In this document: in pieces, positions 8,934-18,299 of the stretch
Layout: each line of letters begins with the position of its first letter
Numbering within the stretch: the first letter of the stretch is position 1
From: Virgisporangium aurantiacum
GTDB lineage: Bacteria; Actinomycetota; Actinomycetes; Mycobacteriales; Micromonosporaceae
Direction: 5' to 3'
Length of the DNA stretch: 64,000 nucleotides
Assembly: GCF_016863635.1 (NCBI RefSeq)
Contig: NZ_BOPG01000089.1
Coordinates: 31,159-95,158, forward strand
Notes under the pieces: generated by a model
Database searches by the model: none
The model's input: only the letters and a program-made list of their open reading frames with translations
Told to the model about the DNA's origin: nothing
Program-made: the position numbers and the translations under genes

Positions 8934-9227
8934 CCGGCTCGTCGAGCGGGCTCGGCCGTTGACGGTTTTCCGGCTGCGGTTGTGCCGGGAGCTCGCCGGA
9001 AATTGCCTCGCCTGAGACGATGGAGGAACGTGTTTGCATCCTCCGGATTGGCTGGGATTCGTACACCTGTACCCACCTCACCTGCAAACGCAGACAGCGC
9101 GTCACACCGCGTTTGTCGACGCGCCGACCGCGGACATCAACGACCAAGCCAACAGCGCGCTCCCATCAGGCGCACGCGGCATAGTCCGCGTGGAGTTACG
9201 GTGTCGATCTCTCTCTCGGACACGTTA
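8934..9227. other. intergenic, nothing recognised
   Basis: About 290 nt with only overlapping short frames of random composition. I looked for a tRNA or attachment site next to the recombinase remnant and found no convincing cloverleaf; a GGGATTCG stretch near 9050 is not followed by a proper T-arm. Confidence 0.4.
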
Positions 9228-9271
9228 ACCCCCACCGTGGTCGTCAGGTTCATGACGGATCAGGTGGGGGT
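9228..9271 (-). terminator. stem-loop at the end of the recombinase remnant
   Basis: A perfect 9-bp inverted repeat, ACCCCCACC (9228-9236) and GGTGGGGGT (9263-9271), with a 26-nt loop. It straddles the stop codon (9250) of the minus-strand recombinase remnant, so it is probably that gene's terminator. There is no U-tract, as usual for actinomycetes. Confidence 0.45.
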
Positions 9272-9756
9272 CGCTGTTTCAGTGCCAGGCTCAGGCTTGT
9301 GGTCGGCTGGCTCGTGATAATGATCGTGTTCCTGTCGCAGACCACGGTCAGATGGTTGGCCCGCAGGTAGGCTGCCATGTCACCGGCATCGGCGCCAGCG
9401 TCTCCGGCCGGACTTGCGGCCTGCAGTCCGATCTTGGCGACGAGCACGTCCTCCCGGAGGTAGATCGGCTTCGGCCCGCCGGCCGGCGCTGGTCCTGCCC
9501 TAACATTTCCGTGCCTGCACCGATACCCCGGATGCCCGTGTACCAGTGCGCGTCGTAACGCCGTCCACACGGGCGACAGATCACCAGCCCGGTGAGTGCG
9601 TACCGGTAGTCGGCCAGGGCCGGCACAGCATTGACGGACTGCGCCCTGACGAAGTCGGCCTCGCTGATCAGCGGCTCATGAGCGACGCAGGTCGAGATCA
9701 CCCACTGGGCTTTCGGATTCCACCGCCGTACCGCCCCACGACTGGTGCGCTTGTCC
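9250..9756 (-). pseudogene. large serine recombinase remnant, C-terminal part, frameshifted
   Basis: The translation carries the zinc beta-ribbon region of large serine recombinases: HEPLISEADFVRAQ, then YALTGLVICRPCGRRYDAHW, with CxxC visible. After that the frame shifts by one and the homology continues in the other frame as HPGYRCRHG... and IYLREDVLVAKIG, ending with YLRANHLTVVCDRNT. The frameshift is near 9540. The N-terminal catalytic domain is missing: the frame is cut exactly where the transposon at 9757 begins. Large serine recombinases mobilise phages and integrative elements, so this marks a former integrated element. Confidence 0.75.
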
Positions 9757-10932
9757 TGTACCGTGCCAGAACTCGTTTCGGCTGGTGGTGGAACCGGGTT
9801 CAGGCCGCTCGGTGGTACTCGTTGATCGTGCCGCCGAGGATGCGTCGTCGTCGGATCGCCGCGTCGAGCGGGATCACGACGGTGGGGTCGTGCTCAGGTG
9901 GATGTTGGGCCAGGCTCTGGTGCGGGCGGTGCCGGTTGAAGTGGGCGACATACTGGTCGAGGACCTGCCGTGCGTGGCCCTCGTCGTAGATCAGCACCCG
10001 GTCGGTGCACTCGTGCCGGACGGTCCGTACGAACCGTTCGATGTAGCAGTTCGCCCGCGGCGTCCGCGGCGGGATCCTGACCACCTCGATGTCCTCGTCG
10101 GCGAGGACGGCGTCTAACGAGCCGGTGTACTTGCCATCGCGATCCCGGATCAGGAACCGGAAGCCGTCGATGCGACAGCCCAGGCTCATCACGAGGTTAC
10201 GGACCTGTTGGGTACACCAGTCCCCGGTCGGCTGCGCGGTGACGCCGAGCAGGTTCACCCTTCGTGTCCCGACCTCCATCGCGACCAGCACATACAGCCG
10301 GCGCAGCAGCACCGTGTCCACGTGGAAGAAGTCGACCGCCAGCAGTCCTTGCGCCTGCGCGCGGAGAAAGGTTCGCCACTGGGTGTCCACGCCGCGGGGT
10401 GCCGGCCCGAGCCGGGCTGTGGCGAGGATGCGTCGGATAGTGCCGGCCCCGACATGATGGCCGAGGCCGACCAGCTCCCCCTGGATCCGGCGGTGCCCCC
10501 AGCGCGGATTCTCTTCCGCCAGACGCAGGACCAGGTCGCGGACCTCGCCGCTGACCGGAGGCCGGCCCGTCCGGTTCGGGTAGGTCCAATGTCGTTGGAC
10601 CAACCTGCGGTGCCACGCCAGCAGCGTCGCCGGGGTGACGATCCGATGCGCCCACAAGCGACGCGGCAGCACCCGGGACAGCGCCGACAGCACCGCCCGA
10701 TCCGGCCACGACAGCCGGGGCCGACCGACCTGGCGGCGCAGCACCGCCACCTCGTGACGCAGGACCAGCAGCTCCGCGGTCTTGGCCTCGTCGTCACGGG
10801 TCAGTGACGCCAGCCAGCCGAACACCTGCACCGACACCCGATACAACAACCGCACGAACACAAACCCCGACCATCACCCACCCGGCCGTCGGCCCAGCTC
10901 ACACACCGTGCGACGAGTTTTGGCACGGTACA
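9757..10932 (-). mobile_element. complete single-gene IS (copy 1), rve/DDE type
   Basis: A ~1.18-kb element around one transposase gene. Its ends are inverted repeats: TGTACCGTGCCAGAACTCGT at the left and, reading inward from the right end at 10932, TGTACCGTGCCAAAACTCGT. A closely related copy lies at 18397-19570 in the same orientation. No target duplication can be seen: the left flank is a serine recombinase remnant and the right flank an IS21 fragment, so the element sits at a rearrangement junction. Confidence 0.85.
9800..10861 (-). CDS. rve-core transposase (IS copy 1)
   Basis: 353 residues with an N-terminal helical region (ELLVLRHEVAVLRRQVGRP), a helix-turn-helix-like middle (WGHRRIQGELVGLGHHVGAGTIRRIL) and an integrase-core catalytic domain. 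The acidic triad candidates are Asp in AVDFFHVDT, Asp in LIRDRDGKYT and Glu in NCYIERFVRTV. The single-frame layout resembles the integrase-core transposases near the IS3/IS481 groups that are widespread in actinomycetes; the exact IS family is not settled. The start is GTG 10861. It appears intact. Confidence 0.85.
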   Translation of the reverse strand: MFVRLLYRVSVQVFGWLASLTRDDEAKTAELLVLRHEVAVLRRQVGRPRLSWPDRAVLSALSRVLPRRLWAHRIVTPATLLAWHRRLVQRHWTYPNRTGRPPVSGEVRDLVLRLAEENPRWGHRRIQGELVGLGHHVGAGTIRRILATARLGPAPRGVDTQWRTFLRAQAQGLLAVDFFHVDTVLLRRLYVLVAMEVGTRRVNLLGVTAQPTGDWCTQQVRNLVMSLGCRIDGFRFLIRDRDGKYTGSLDAVLADEDIEVVRIPPRTPRANCYIERFVRTVRHECTDRVLIYDEGHARQVLDQYVAHFNRHRPHQSLAQHPPEHDPTVVIPLDAAIRRRRILGGTINEYHRAA

Positions 10933-10933
10933 G

Positions 10934-11174
10934 GGTCAGATCGAACGCCTCCAAAATTTCCACGATCTCCCTGTCAGACTTGGTCACGGATCCCCTCGGA
11001 ACGGGTCGGCTACCTGATCAGCAATCAGCAGCCAACCCCAACCGAGGGGATCTCCCGTTCATCGACGAAAGTCAGGCGTTTCCGGAAGATCATGTGACCG
11101 CGGGCACGGAATTCTCATGTCCGCCAGCCCGGACCAAACTGTCCGCCAACCCGGATTTTTCCGTGTCCGCTGGC
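10934..11174 (-). pseudogene. IS21-family end with the first 18 codons of istA
   Basis: From GTG 10987 leftward the frame reads VTKSDREIVEILEAFDLT, the standard beginning of a common actinobacterial IS21-type IstA transposase. It stops exactly at the edge of IS copy 1. Upstream of this start are three spaced copies of TGTCCGC-type repeats (11119, 11140 and 11164), as expected for the multiple terminal repeats of an IS21 end. An inverted repeat GATCCCCTCGG / CCGAGGGGATC (10989-10999 and 11042-11052) lies in the leader. The rest of the IS21 element is absent. Confidence 0.65.
11119..11174. repeat. short terminal repeats of the IS21 remnant
   Basis: Two nearly identical 16-mers, TGTCCGCCAGCCCGGA at 11119 and TGTCCGCCAACCCGGA at 11140, and a third partial copy TGTCCGCTGGC at 11164. 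Spacing is 21-24 nt. This is the layout of transposase binding sites at an IS21 terminus. Confidence 0.6.
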
Positions 11175-11507
11175 AGGCACGGCCGGTCGTGTGGGCCGGC
11201 GGGTGAGCCTGACGGGTACGGCGGTCATGCTGAGGTCCTTTCGCTGTGCTGGCAGTAGGTTTGCAGTGGTGCCTTCGCTTCCTAGCAGATGCGGGTTAGC
11301 GGGGGGTTAGCGGCCGGCAGACCCAGCAGGTGGCCGACAGCGTGCAGCCCCTGCACTCACCGGTGCGAAGCATCTGCCGACCGAGGTACTGGCCACGTCA
11401 TGATCGTCGACACGGGCGCAGCCGGACTGGTAGTCGCCTCGATAACCGGTCGGGTGCCAATTCGTTGATGAGACATCGTGTTATGAAGGAGGGGACGGTC
11501 TTCAAGC
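11175..11507. other. gene-poor leader region
   Basis: No complete gene. On the minus strand an ATG at 11228, preceded by AAAGGACC, opens a frame (MTAVPVRLTRRPTRP) that runs into the IS21 end, so it may be the 5' end of a gene the IS21 element entered. The right part (to 11507) is the leader of the gene at 11508, with GGAGGGG at 11487-11493. Confidence 0.35.
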
Positions 11508-12371
11508 ATGGCGGAATCCGCCCTGGGTGACGGCAGCCGGAGGCGAAGGGCCCTGGCCGCGTCGGTTCTGATCCTGCCGACGTTGGCGGCCCTGTTCTTG
11601 ATTGGCGCTGTCTTTCTGCGTGGCTCGGCAAGGACATACTCCGGTCTGCTCGGCATCGCCGCGATCCTCGGCGCCACGTACGTGGCGGTATGGAGTCACC
11701 TGGTTCTCAACGAGGTGGCGGTCATCCTCCAGGGCACAGTCGATCGGTTCGACGAGGTTGTCGACAACGTCATGCCGCCGTTGGCGGCGTTGATCGCCAT
11801 ACCTCCGGGTGAAAAGCGCAACGGCGAGGCCCGCCGGTTTGTGTCGTTGATCCTGGCCCTGGCGCACCAGCAGTGCGGGTTGAACCCGTTCCCCAGGAGA
11901 ACGATCCGAAGCGTGCTGTACAGCCTTTCACCCGATGGGATGGCTCTGCGCCGGTACGACTCGGAAGGGTTCCGGGGCGACCCACCCCGGTTGTCGTTCA
12001 CTGACTCCGATGATGATCCGGATCGTCGGGTGGTGCAGATCGCCCGCAGTGACGAGGCACTGCACGAGGAGGACATCGACGATCAGGCTCGTAGCTACCG
12101 TTCGAGGATCCTGACGCCGGTCCGTACCAGTGCCAGAAAGTACGGCATCCTCATCGTCGATTCGGACATCCCGATGTCGCTGACAAGTCACGATGTTCGT
12201 CTCTTGATTTTTCTGGCTCGCTCGTTAGGCGTCGCTCTTGCGCATCTGGGTGGTTACGCGACGGAGTTTCTCGGGCACAATGGTGCCATCGGCGACGAAG
12301 GTGTTCCCGGTGTGCCAACGCAGCAGAAGCGCGACGACACGACCGGCAAAGTGGGGTCGAGCAATGACTAG
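11508..12371 (+). CDS. membrane protein with probable GAF-like cytoplasmic domain
   Basis: A 287-residue protein with two hydrophobic segments near the N-terminus (about 15-37 and 44-66), a short linker and a soluble domain whose pattern (SVLYSLSPDGMALRRY..., then RSRILTPVRTSARKYGILIVDSD and VRLLIFLARSLGVAL) is that of a GAF-type sensor. It lacks a kinase or output domain. The last codons overlap the next gene by 8 nt, so the two are translated together. A sensory or accessory role for the neighbouring NTPase gene is inferred from position only. Confidence 0.6.
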   Translation: MAESALGDGSRRRRALAASVLILPTLAALFLIGAVFLRGSARTYSGLLGIAAILGATYVAVWSHLVLNEVAVILQGTVDRFDEVVDNVMPPLAALIAIPPGEKRNGEARRFVSLILALAHQQCGLNPFPRRTIRSVLYSLSPDGMALRRYDSEGFRGDPPRLSFTDSDDDPDRRVVQIARSDEALHEEDIDDQARSYRSRILTPVRTSARKYGILIVDSDIPMSLTSHDVRLLIFLARSLGVALAHLGGYATEFLGHNGAIGDEGVPGVPTQQKRDDTTGKVGSSND

Positions 12372-12762
12372 GTTCACCGGGCGACTGCTACTCCGAAAAT
12401 CCCTCAGCTCTGCGCGATCCGGGTCCGAAGTCGAAACGGGATCCCGGCCGAGGTCGATCTCGCTGAGGTCCGACGAAGGTCGGTTGTACATCGAGGGCCA
12501 CCTCGGCCGGGATGCCTATCTAGGCAACCGCCCCACGGTGATCGACGAACAGCCACAGGTCATCTCGGACCTTTCCATCCGCCGGGTGGCTCACTGGTCC
12601 CCGTTGACGCTGATGCACCTTGCCGGCGCCGCGCTGTACGCCGGTACGGCGATCACGTTGTTCTTCCTCGGTCGTTCCACCCAGGCGGTCGTAGCACTCA
12701 TCTGCGCGGGCGGCGGAGCCGCGTTCGCGTTGGCCCGGTTCACCCGATCCAAGGCCCGCTGA
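12364..12762 (+). CDS. small two-TM membrane protein
   Basis: 132 residues from ATG 12364, inside the stop region of the upstream gene (ATGACTAG overlap); a longer frame upstream is only overlap. A basic, Ser-rich N-terminus of ~60 residues is followed by two hydrophobic helices (LTLMHLAGAALYAGTAITLF and VVALICAGGGAAFALA) and a short basic tail. No family is recognised. Convergent with the WD40-KAP gene, with 23 nt between the stops containing the palindrome GGCCCGGGCC, a possible weak bidirectional terminator. Confidence 0.55.
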   Translation: MTRFTGRLLLRKSLSSARSGSEVETGSRPRSISLRSDEGRLYIEGHLGRDAYLGNRPTVIDEQPQVISDLSIRRVAHWSPLTLMHLAGAALYAGTAITLFFLGRSTQAVVALICAGGGAAFALARFTRSKAR

Positions 12763-12785
12763 CAGGCCCGGGCCGGGACGTGGTC

Positions 12786-15700
12786 TCAGCAGAGGTGGAC
12801 AGCCAGCGCCGCGGCATGTGTGGCGTCGTCGCCCTGCAACGCGATCCGCAGCTGTTTGACAGCCGTGGAATCCTGCCGTCCGTCGAGTTTCAGCTGGCCG
12901 ATCGCGCGTCCCCAGGCGACGTCGTCGTTCGCCGCCGACACCAGCAGGCCGAGACCGCGGCCCGCGTCGATCGGTGCGTGCAGCCGACGTTGCAGCGCCG
13001 GCCATCGCGTGACGATCTCCGCCAGCAGCAGGAGATGTCTGGCGCGATCGACGGCAGCCTCTCCGCTGCGCGGGAACCGCTGATCGAGTACCTGCGCGTA
13101 GAAAGACCACACCGTTAGCAGCCGCTTGATGTCCCGGGCCGACCGATGTGCGTATGCCCCCAGCCGCCTACGGAGGAATTCGCGCACCTCGGGATGACGT
13201 TCCAGCGGAGCCGTCGTCACGATCGGGATGGCCGCCAGGGAGTCGTCATCGGTCGCGGCGACCGGTTCGTCTTCACTCCAGCCGAAGTCGGCGCCGACAC
13301 CGGTCACCGGCGCCGGATCGTCGTCGCCCGGCACCGACACCTCTGAGCCCGAAGCTACACAGACCGAAGCCTCCTCGACCGACGGCATTCCCGTCGCCGA
13401 CGCACCGCGCAACGGCTCCAGCTCCACCGTCGTCGAGATCTCCTTGCCCAGCAGATGATCGACGAGTCCGTCCGTCGTCTCGTCGTCGGGACGGGGCAGT
13501 GCGATCGGAAGCTGGATCAGCTTGCGAAGGAAGGTCCAACCCGGCGACGGATCCTCAGGGTGCAGCAGATCCGTCGGTGTGGTCACGTCGCGGTAGATGC
13601 AGTCCAGATGCGCCGCAACGATGACTGGGTCGAGCCCTAGAACGAAACGGCAGTGCGGCAGTTGATCGGAGAGGAACAGGTTGACCGCTTCGAGCACCTC
13701 CGCCGTCGTCTTGGGACCGCACCGGTCCAGATCGTCGATGAACACGACCAATTCCACATCGGACGTCCGAAGGTCGCTCAGGACTTCCGCGATGTCGTGC
13801 TGAAGCAGGTACAAGTAACCGGACCGGGCCTGATACAACGGGTCGACCACCGGCAGCGGCAGACCCCAACCGGTGGTTCCCGCACCACCGCTGGACAACG
13901 GGCCGCCGAAGAGCTCCGGTGGTAGCCATCGAGACGCGCGGCTGGTGACATACCTGAACCACCAATGCAGAAGCCCGAGAAGGAACAGGACGACAGGAAG
14001 AATGACAGCGACATGCGTGCCGTGCAATTTCGTGTCGATGAAAGCTGCCTTGATCGGGTAGCGGATTTGTGGGTCCAGGAGCCGGGCCGCCGCCGGCGCT
14101 AGGAGTGCGAACGCCGCGAACGCGAAGACGGGTGATATCGTCCGGCGGCGCAACAGCCGCTGGAGCGCCCGGACGTCGACGTGGCGGGCGTTGCGACTGA
14201 ACCAGTAGGACTCGCGCTCCCGGTCAGTCGGGTAGAGCACCGGCGCGGCCGCGTGCAGGATCGCGTTCGCGAGCCCCGCCCACACCTGTTCGCTGGTCTG
14301 ATGCGCCCACGGATTGAACCACGCAGTGACCCGGCGCTGTGTTGGCGGATCCGCCTGTGGTTCCACGGTCGGCCGACGCCCCGCCGCCTTTACCCACCCC
14401 ATCGCCTTGGTAATGAGCCGCACACCCGACTTCAGCGGCTGTGGCCGGCCGAGCCGGGCGTCAGCCCGGGCCGCGGTCAACGTCGGGGTACGCCGGCGTT
14501 CGGTGGGCTGCGGATGACCACTCTCGCGCAGTTCGCTTTCGACCATCCGAAGGAGGCTGGTCTTGCCCGAGCCCCACGCCCCTTCGACCGAGCAGACCGT
14601 CGGCCCGACGGCATCGGTGGGAACACCGCCGGGTTGGTACCGCGACGTGCTGATGGTCGACGCGAGCGCTGCAACGAGGTCACCCCGGTCGAGTTGGTCG
14701 GTGTCGGCGGCGCCGTCGGCGGAACCTGGGAAGAGAACGGACCGAAACTCCGTCGTGGGATCGAGGAGTCCGACGTGTCGCGCGGAACCAGCGAAGGCGA
14801 GCAGCGGCCCGCGGCCGGCGACCGGGAACGGCGTCACGCAGAACACTACCGATGACGGTGTCTCGTGCAGGCTCGTCGACCGGCGTGGGCCGGTCGCGTC
14901 GGTTAGGCCGACCACGCCGTCGCTGCCTGCCCAGGACAGTAGAGTCCGCCGGTCGGAGGTCGGTATGACGGCGAGGGTGAGAACCCAGCTTCTGCGTTGC
15001 ACCAGTACGTCACACCGGGGCGTGGTGGTGAGGTCGAGCCATCGTCGGACGGAGCCGTCCTGGCCGGCTGACGCCAGGAACGGCGTACCGTCAGGGAGCG
15101 TCGTCGCGGCCAGCGCGTACACCGATCCCACGTGTCCGGTTAGGGGTGCGACCCGCTCGGCCAGTGTCGCCATGTCCCACAACCGCACGGTACCGTCCGA
15201 TCCCGCCGAGGCCAGGAGTACCTCGTCGGCCGACAGCCGTACGGTCGTGAGCGCTCGAACGGGCATGGTGTGACCGGCCATCGGCGCACCGACGCGTTGC
15301 CCGGTGACCGGATCCCACAGCCGGATCCTGCCGTCTCTGCCGGCTGCGGCGAGGACGGTGTCACCATTCGGCATCGGGACGGTGGTGATCGTGTAGATCG
15401 GAGCACCGGTGCCGTTCGAAATCGCCGGCTGTGGCCCGTCGCCGGCGCCAAGCTCCCACACTCTGATGGTGCCGTCCTGTCCGGCCGCGGCGATGCGGGA
15501 TCGTCCATCGTCGACGGCGACGGTCGTCAGGGCGAAGACGGCCCTACCGGGCTCGGTTTCGATCCGATGTACCGGAGCCGATCGGAGGGGATCGCGGATA
15601 ACAATCCCGCCGTCGTCGTCGGCGACCGCGAGGAGATGACCGTCGCGGAAGGCGACCGGCGCGACGGCCCAGATCCATCCGGTCGCCGGATCGACGGTGG

Positions 15701-16640
15701 AGACGCCGCTGTGCAGGTCCCACAGCCGCACCCGACCGTCCCGGCCCGCGGAGGCCAGGATGGTCGCCGCTTCGCGCGATCGCAGGGCGGAGAGGGCGAA
15801 CACGGTGCCGATGTGGCCGGTCAGCGGCGGACGGCTCGCTGGCCGGCCCGCCAGGACGTCCCAGAAACGGACGGTGCCGTCCTGACCGGCCGATGCGAGC
15901 GTACCCCTGTCGGGGTCGTTCGTGATGACGGCGAGGGCGTGCACCGCGCCGTGATGGCCCGCCATCGGTGATTGAAGCTGTTGGTCGGCGTTCAGGTCCC
16001 ACGTGACAATCAGGCCGTCCTCGCCGCTCGACGCGAGCACGCCGCCGTCGCTCGTGGGAACGCAGGCCAGTGCGTATACCGCGCCCCTGTGGCGCAGGGG
16101 CAGCGACCTGATCAGCCGACCGGTTTCGGGCGACCACAAGCGGACGACGCCGTCCTCGCCGGCCGTGGCGAGCATCTGACCGTTGCGCGTCGGGACGGAA
16201 GTGAGCGCGGACACCGAACGGCCGTCGCCGACGGTCATCTCCGCGATCTGCTCGGCGACACCGGGCTGCCACACCCGGACGGTGCCGTCCCCGCTCGCCG
16301 ATGCGAGCAGCGACTGGCCATCCGACGCCGCGAACGAGGCAAGGGCGAGGACCGAGCGCTGGTGCCCTCGCATCGGTTCGTGGATGAATCGGCGGCTCTC
16401 GATGTCCCACAGCCTGAGGTCGCAGCGCTGGTCGCCCCACACGAGCACGTGCTCGCCAGTCGGCAGGCGCAGGCTCGTCAGCGCTCGCATGGGATCGGTG
16501 CGGAACGCGCCGTAGCCGCGTGCCCGTCGGCCCGTTGCGGGATCCCAGAAGCCGAGGTGCCCGTCCTCGCCCGCCGAGGCGATGACTGATCTATCAGGCG
16601 AGAGCATGACTTCGGTCAACGCTCGAATCGGTCCTGACAC
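12786..16640 (-). CDS. WD40-repeat / KAP P-loop NTPase (1284 aa)
   Basis: Residues 1-~630 are a long series of WD40 blades (ASAGEDGHLGFWD, ASASGDGTVRVW, ATAGEDGVVRLW, ASAGQDGTVRFW, ASAGRDGRVRLW and more), enough for two propellers. Residues ~655-1000 form a KAP-family NTPase: Walker A GAWGSGKTS (687-695), two hydrophobic helices inside the domain (about 836-855 and 875-895) and Walker B VVFIDDLDRC (965-974). KAP NTPases are membrane-associated and several act in phage defence. An acidic linker (~1090-1160) precedes a helical C-terminus. WD40 usually follows the NTPase in STAND proteins; here it comes first. Start GTG 16640. Confidence 0.85.
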   Translation of the reverse strand: MSGPIRALTEVMLSPDRSVIASAGEDGHLGFWDPATGRRARGYGAFRTDPMRALTSLRLPTGEHVLVWGDQRCDLRLWDIESRRFIHEPMRGHQRSVLALASFAASDGQSLLASASGDGTVRVWQPGVAEQIAEMTVGDGRSVSALTSVPTRNGQMLATAGEDGVVRLWSPETGRLIRSLPLRHRGAVYALACVPTSDGGVLASSGEDGLIVTWDLNADQQLQSPMAGHHGAVHALAVITNDPDRGTLASAGQDGTVRFWDVLAGRPASRPPLTGHIGTVFALSALRSREAATILASAGRDGRVRLWDLHSGVSTVDPATGWIWAVAPVAFRDGHLLAVADDDGGIVIRDPLRSAPVHRIETEPGRAVFALTTVAVDDGRSRIAAAGQDGTIRVWELGAGDGPQPAISNGTGAPIYTITTVPMPNGDTVLAAAGRDGRIRLWDPVTGQRVGAPMAGHTMPVRALTTVRLSADEVLLASAGSDGTVRLWDMATLAERVAPLTGHVGSVYALAATTLPDGTPFLASAGQDGSVRRWLDLTTTPRCDVLVQRRSWVLTLAVIPTSDRRTLLSWAGSDGVVGLTDATGPRRSTSLHETPSSVVFCVTPFPVAGRGPLLAFAGSARHVGLLDPTTEFRSVLFPGSADGAADTDQLDRGDLVAALASTISTSRYQPGGVPTDAVGPTVCSVEGAWGSGKTSLLRMVESELRESGHPQPTERRRTPTLTAARADARLGRPQPLKSGVRLITKAMGWVKAAGRRPTVEPQADPPTQRRVTAWFNPWAHQTSEQVWAGLANAILHAAAPVLYPTDRERESYWFSRNARHVDVRALQRLLRRRTISPVFAFAAFALLAPAAARLLDPQIRYPIKAAFIDTKLHGTHVAVILPVVLFLLGLLHWWFRYVTSRASRWLPPELFGGPLSSGGAGTTGWGLPLPVVDPLYQARSGYLYLLQHDIAEVLSDLRTSDVELVVFIDDLDRCGPKTTAEVLEAVNLFLSDQLPHCRFVLGLDPVIVAAHLDCIYRDVTTPTDLLHPEDPSPGWTFLRKLIQLPIALPRPDDETTDGLVDHLLGKEISTTVELEPLRGASATGMPSVEEASVCVASGSEVSVPGDDDPAPVTGVGADFGWSEDEPVAATDDDSLAAIPIVTTAPLERHPEVREFLRRRLGAYAHRSARDIKRLLTVWSFYAQVLDQRFPRSGEAAVDRARHLLLLAEIVTRWPALQRRLHAPIDAGRGLGLLVSAANDDVAWGRAIGQLKLDGRQDSTAVKQLRIALQGDDATHAAALAVHLC

Positions 16641-17794
16641 GACGATGAGGCCGCCCTTCCTACAACGAACAGGGGCGCGGCCGCTACGCGACGCGCGGGT
16701 TACACGTTCCGCTTGACGATGTGTCTTTCGCGGTAGGCCTTGCGATGAGGCTCGCTGAACGCGCGGCCTCCGCTCTTGATCCCGACGACGACATCCGCAG
16801 GGACCGCGCGGGCCATTCCGCTAACGACCCCAGCGCCCGCGAACAGCGTTTCAATGACGGCCACCATGCGAAGGCGCGACGGTCCGCTTCGCCTCAGCGC
16901 GGCAACCGGTCGTGCCCGGATCTGCCAAGACTCGTAACGTCAACCTCAGACCTCGCACTCCTTGGCCCGCGCCGCAACTACGGTGTCCGCGGCCCGGTCT
17001 GTCGCTCCGCTCGGCGGTCAACCTCGTCATATCAAACCGGAATCGCTCGGCTGCCGCCCGAACGATTGCGTCAGGCTCAGTCCCATCACCCATAACGGTT
17101 CCACCGAATGGCCTGCACGCCTACGTGCCGCAACAGACGCGTTACATTAGGTAGCAGTACTGGCACTTAGGGTCACGAACGGCGGCCGCCACGCCAGGCG
17201 GATCAAACAACTAGCTTCGATTCATTTCCGTGATTCCTCGAATGGTCGGTCATGCGGAAATCATGATCGGCCGAGAGAACCGGCCCTGCGGGGACTCGGT
17301 TCGTTTGGTTCTCGGACAGGCCCCGTCACGCCAGTTGAAGACGATGCGCCGGTCAGACGCACTCGCAGATGCAGATCTGTCGGAGTCCGCCCGGGTCATC
17401 CAACAGACCCGCACTCGCTCAATCAGCCGATTTTAAGCCGACCGCCTGCTCGATCAGGAGACGCTTTCCCTGCTCAGCAATTGTTTGCGACCGTCCGCGT
17501 GGCCTGCCCTGTTGCACGAACCCACGCTTCGCCACCCGGAGGCGGGCAACCACCTTCCTTCACGCGACGATGAGATCCGCCGAGAGCACCGACCTCGGTT
17601 GGAAAATGGTTCGTGTTGAGCCTCGGACACCAGTCTTCGCGGAATCCCACGCCAAGTGGACATTCGGCCGGTTGGCGGGAACTACCGGACGCCGGATCAG
17701 CACACCTGATCGAGACTTGGATCGAGGGGCCGTGGCCCGTCGAGCGGTCTGATCTTGCCGTTTTCCCGAGCCTGCGTCATCGGCTCGGTCGACG
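16641..17794. other. 1.15-kb stretch without a supported gene
   Basis: No frame has convincing coding composition on either strand. GC is slightly lower than in neighbours. Two imperfect stem-loops are seen near 17223-17257 (ATTTCCG ... CGGAAAT) and 17270-17317 (CCGAGAGAACC ... GGTTCTCGG). They could belong to the end of a lost mobile element or to a non-coding transcript; I cannot assign them. Confidence 0.4.
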
Positions 17795-18299
17795 ATGAAC
17801 GGCATGGGCGTCTCTGGGAGCACCAGGGCAGGTCGTCCAGAACAGCTGATCGGGGCGCTGGTACCGCCCGCGACGCGGCGCTCTACACCCCCGGTTCCGC
17901 TGGAGGTGCCGGCGCTCCCCCGGCTCCAGTTGCCGGCCAATGCCGGGTCTGAGCCGTTTCTCATCGATGTGGCGCGTCTGGACGCGTCCGGGCGGGTTCT
18001 GCTCGCGCCCGGTGCTGGCCGCACTGGCGTGGAAGCCGGGCCGTCGTGTAGAGCTGCGCGTCGGCGCCGACGCCGTGCTGATCGGCTCTTGTACGGCGGG
18101 CCGGCAGGTGGTGGGCGGCCGTGGCGAGCTGACGCTGCCGGCGTCTGCGCGGCTGCTGGCAGGGCTCGACACGCAGACGCGGGTTGTGCTGATCGCGCTG
18201 CCCACGCAGGATCTGCTACTCGAACAGTCGCCGGCGCTCATCGCTCACCTACTCATTGAGCACTACGGTCGGCAGCCGGAGACCTGCGACGATGGCTGA
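17795..18299 (+). pseudogene. AbrB-like hypothetical protein, frameshifted
   Basis: Two frames together give one protein of a kind often found beside actinomycete integrases. The first frame supplies a proline-rich leader and LPANAGSEPFLIDVARLDASGR; the second takes over at about 17995 as VLAALAWKPGRRVELRVG, then a swapped-hairpin AbrB-like stretch RGELTLPASARLLAGL and the end LIAHLLIEHYGR. The break could be a mutation or a sequencing error. The stop overlaps the start of the integrase remnant by 8 nt (ATGGCTGA), as expected of an intact two-gene unit. Confidence 0.6.

Noticed and set aside
9040..9110. tRNA or attachment site next to the recombinase remnant
   Set aside because: A GGGATTCG stretch recalls a T-arm but no acceptor, D or anticodon stem can be formed.
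17223..17317. Two stem-loops as a riboswitch or small RNA
   Set aside because: Imperfect stems, no downstream gene in reach and no known motif.
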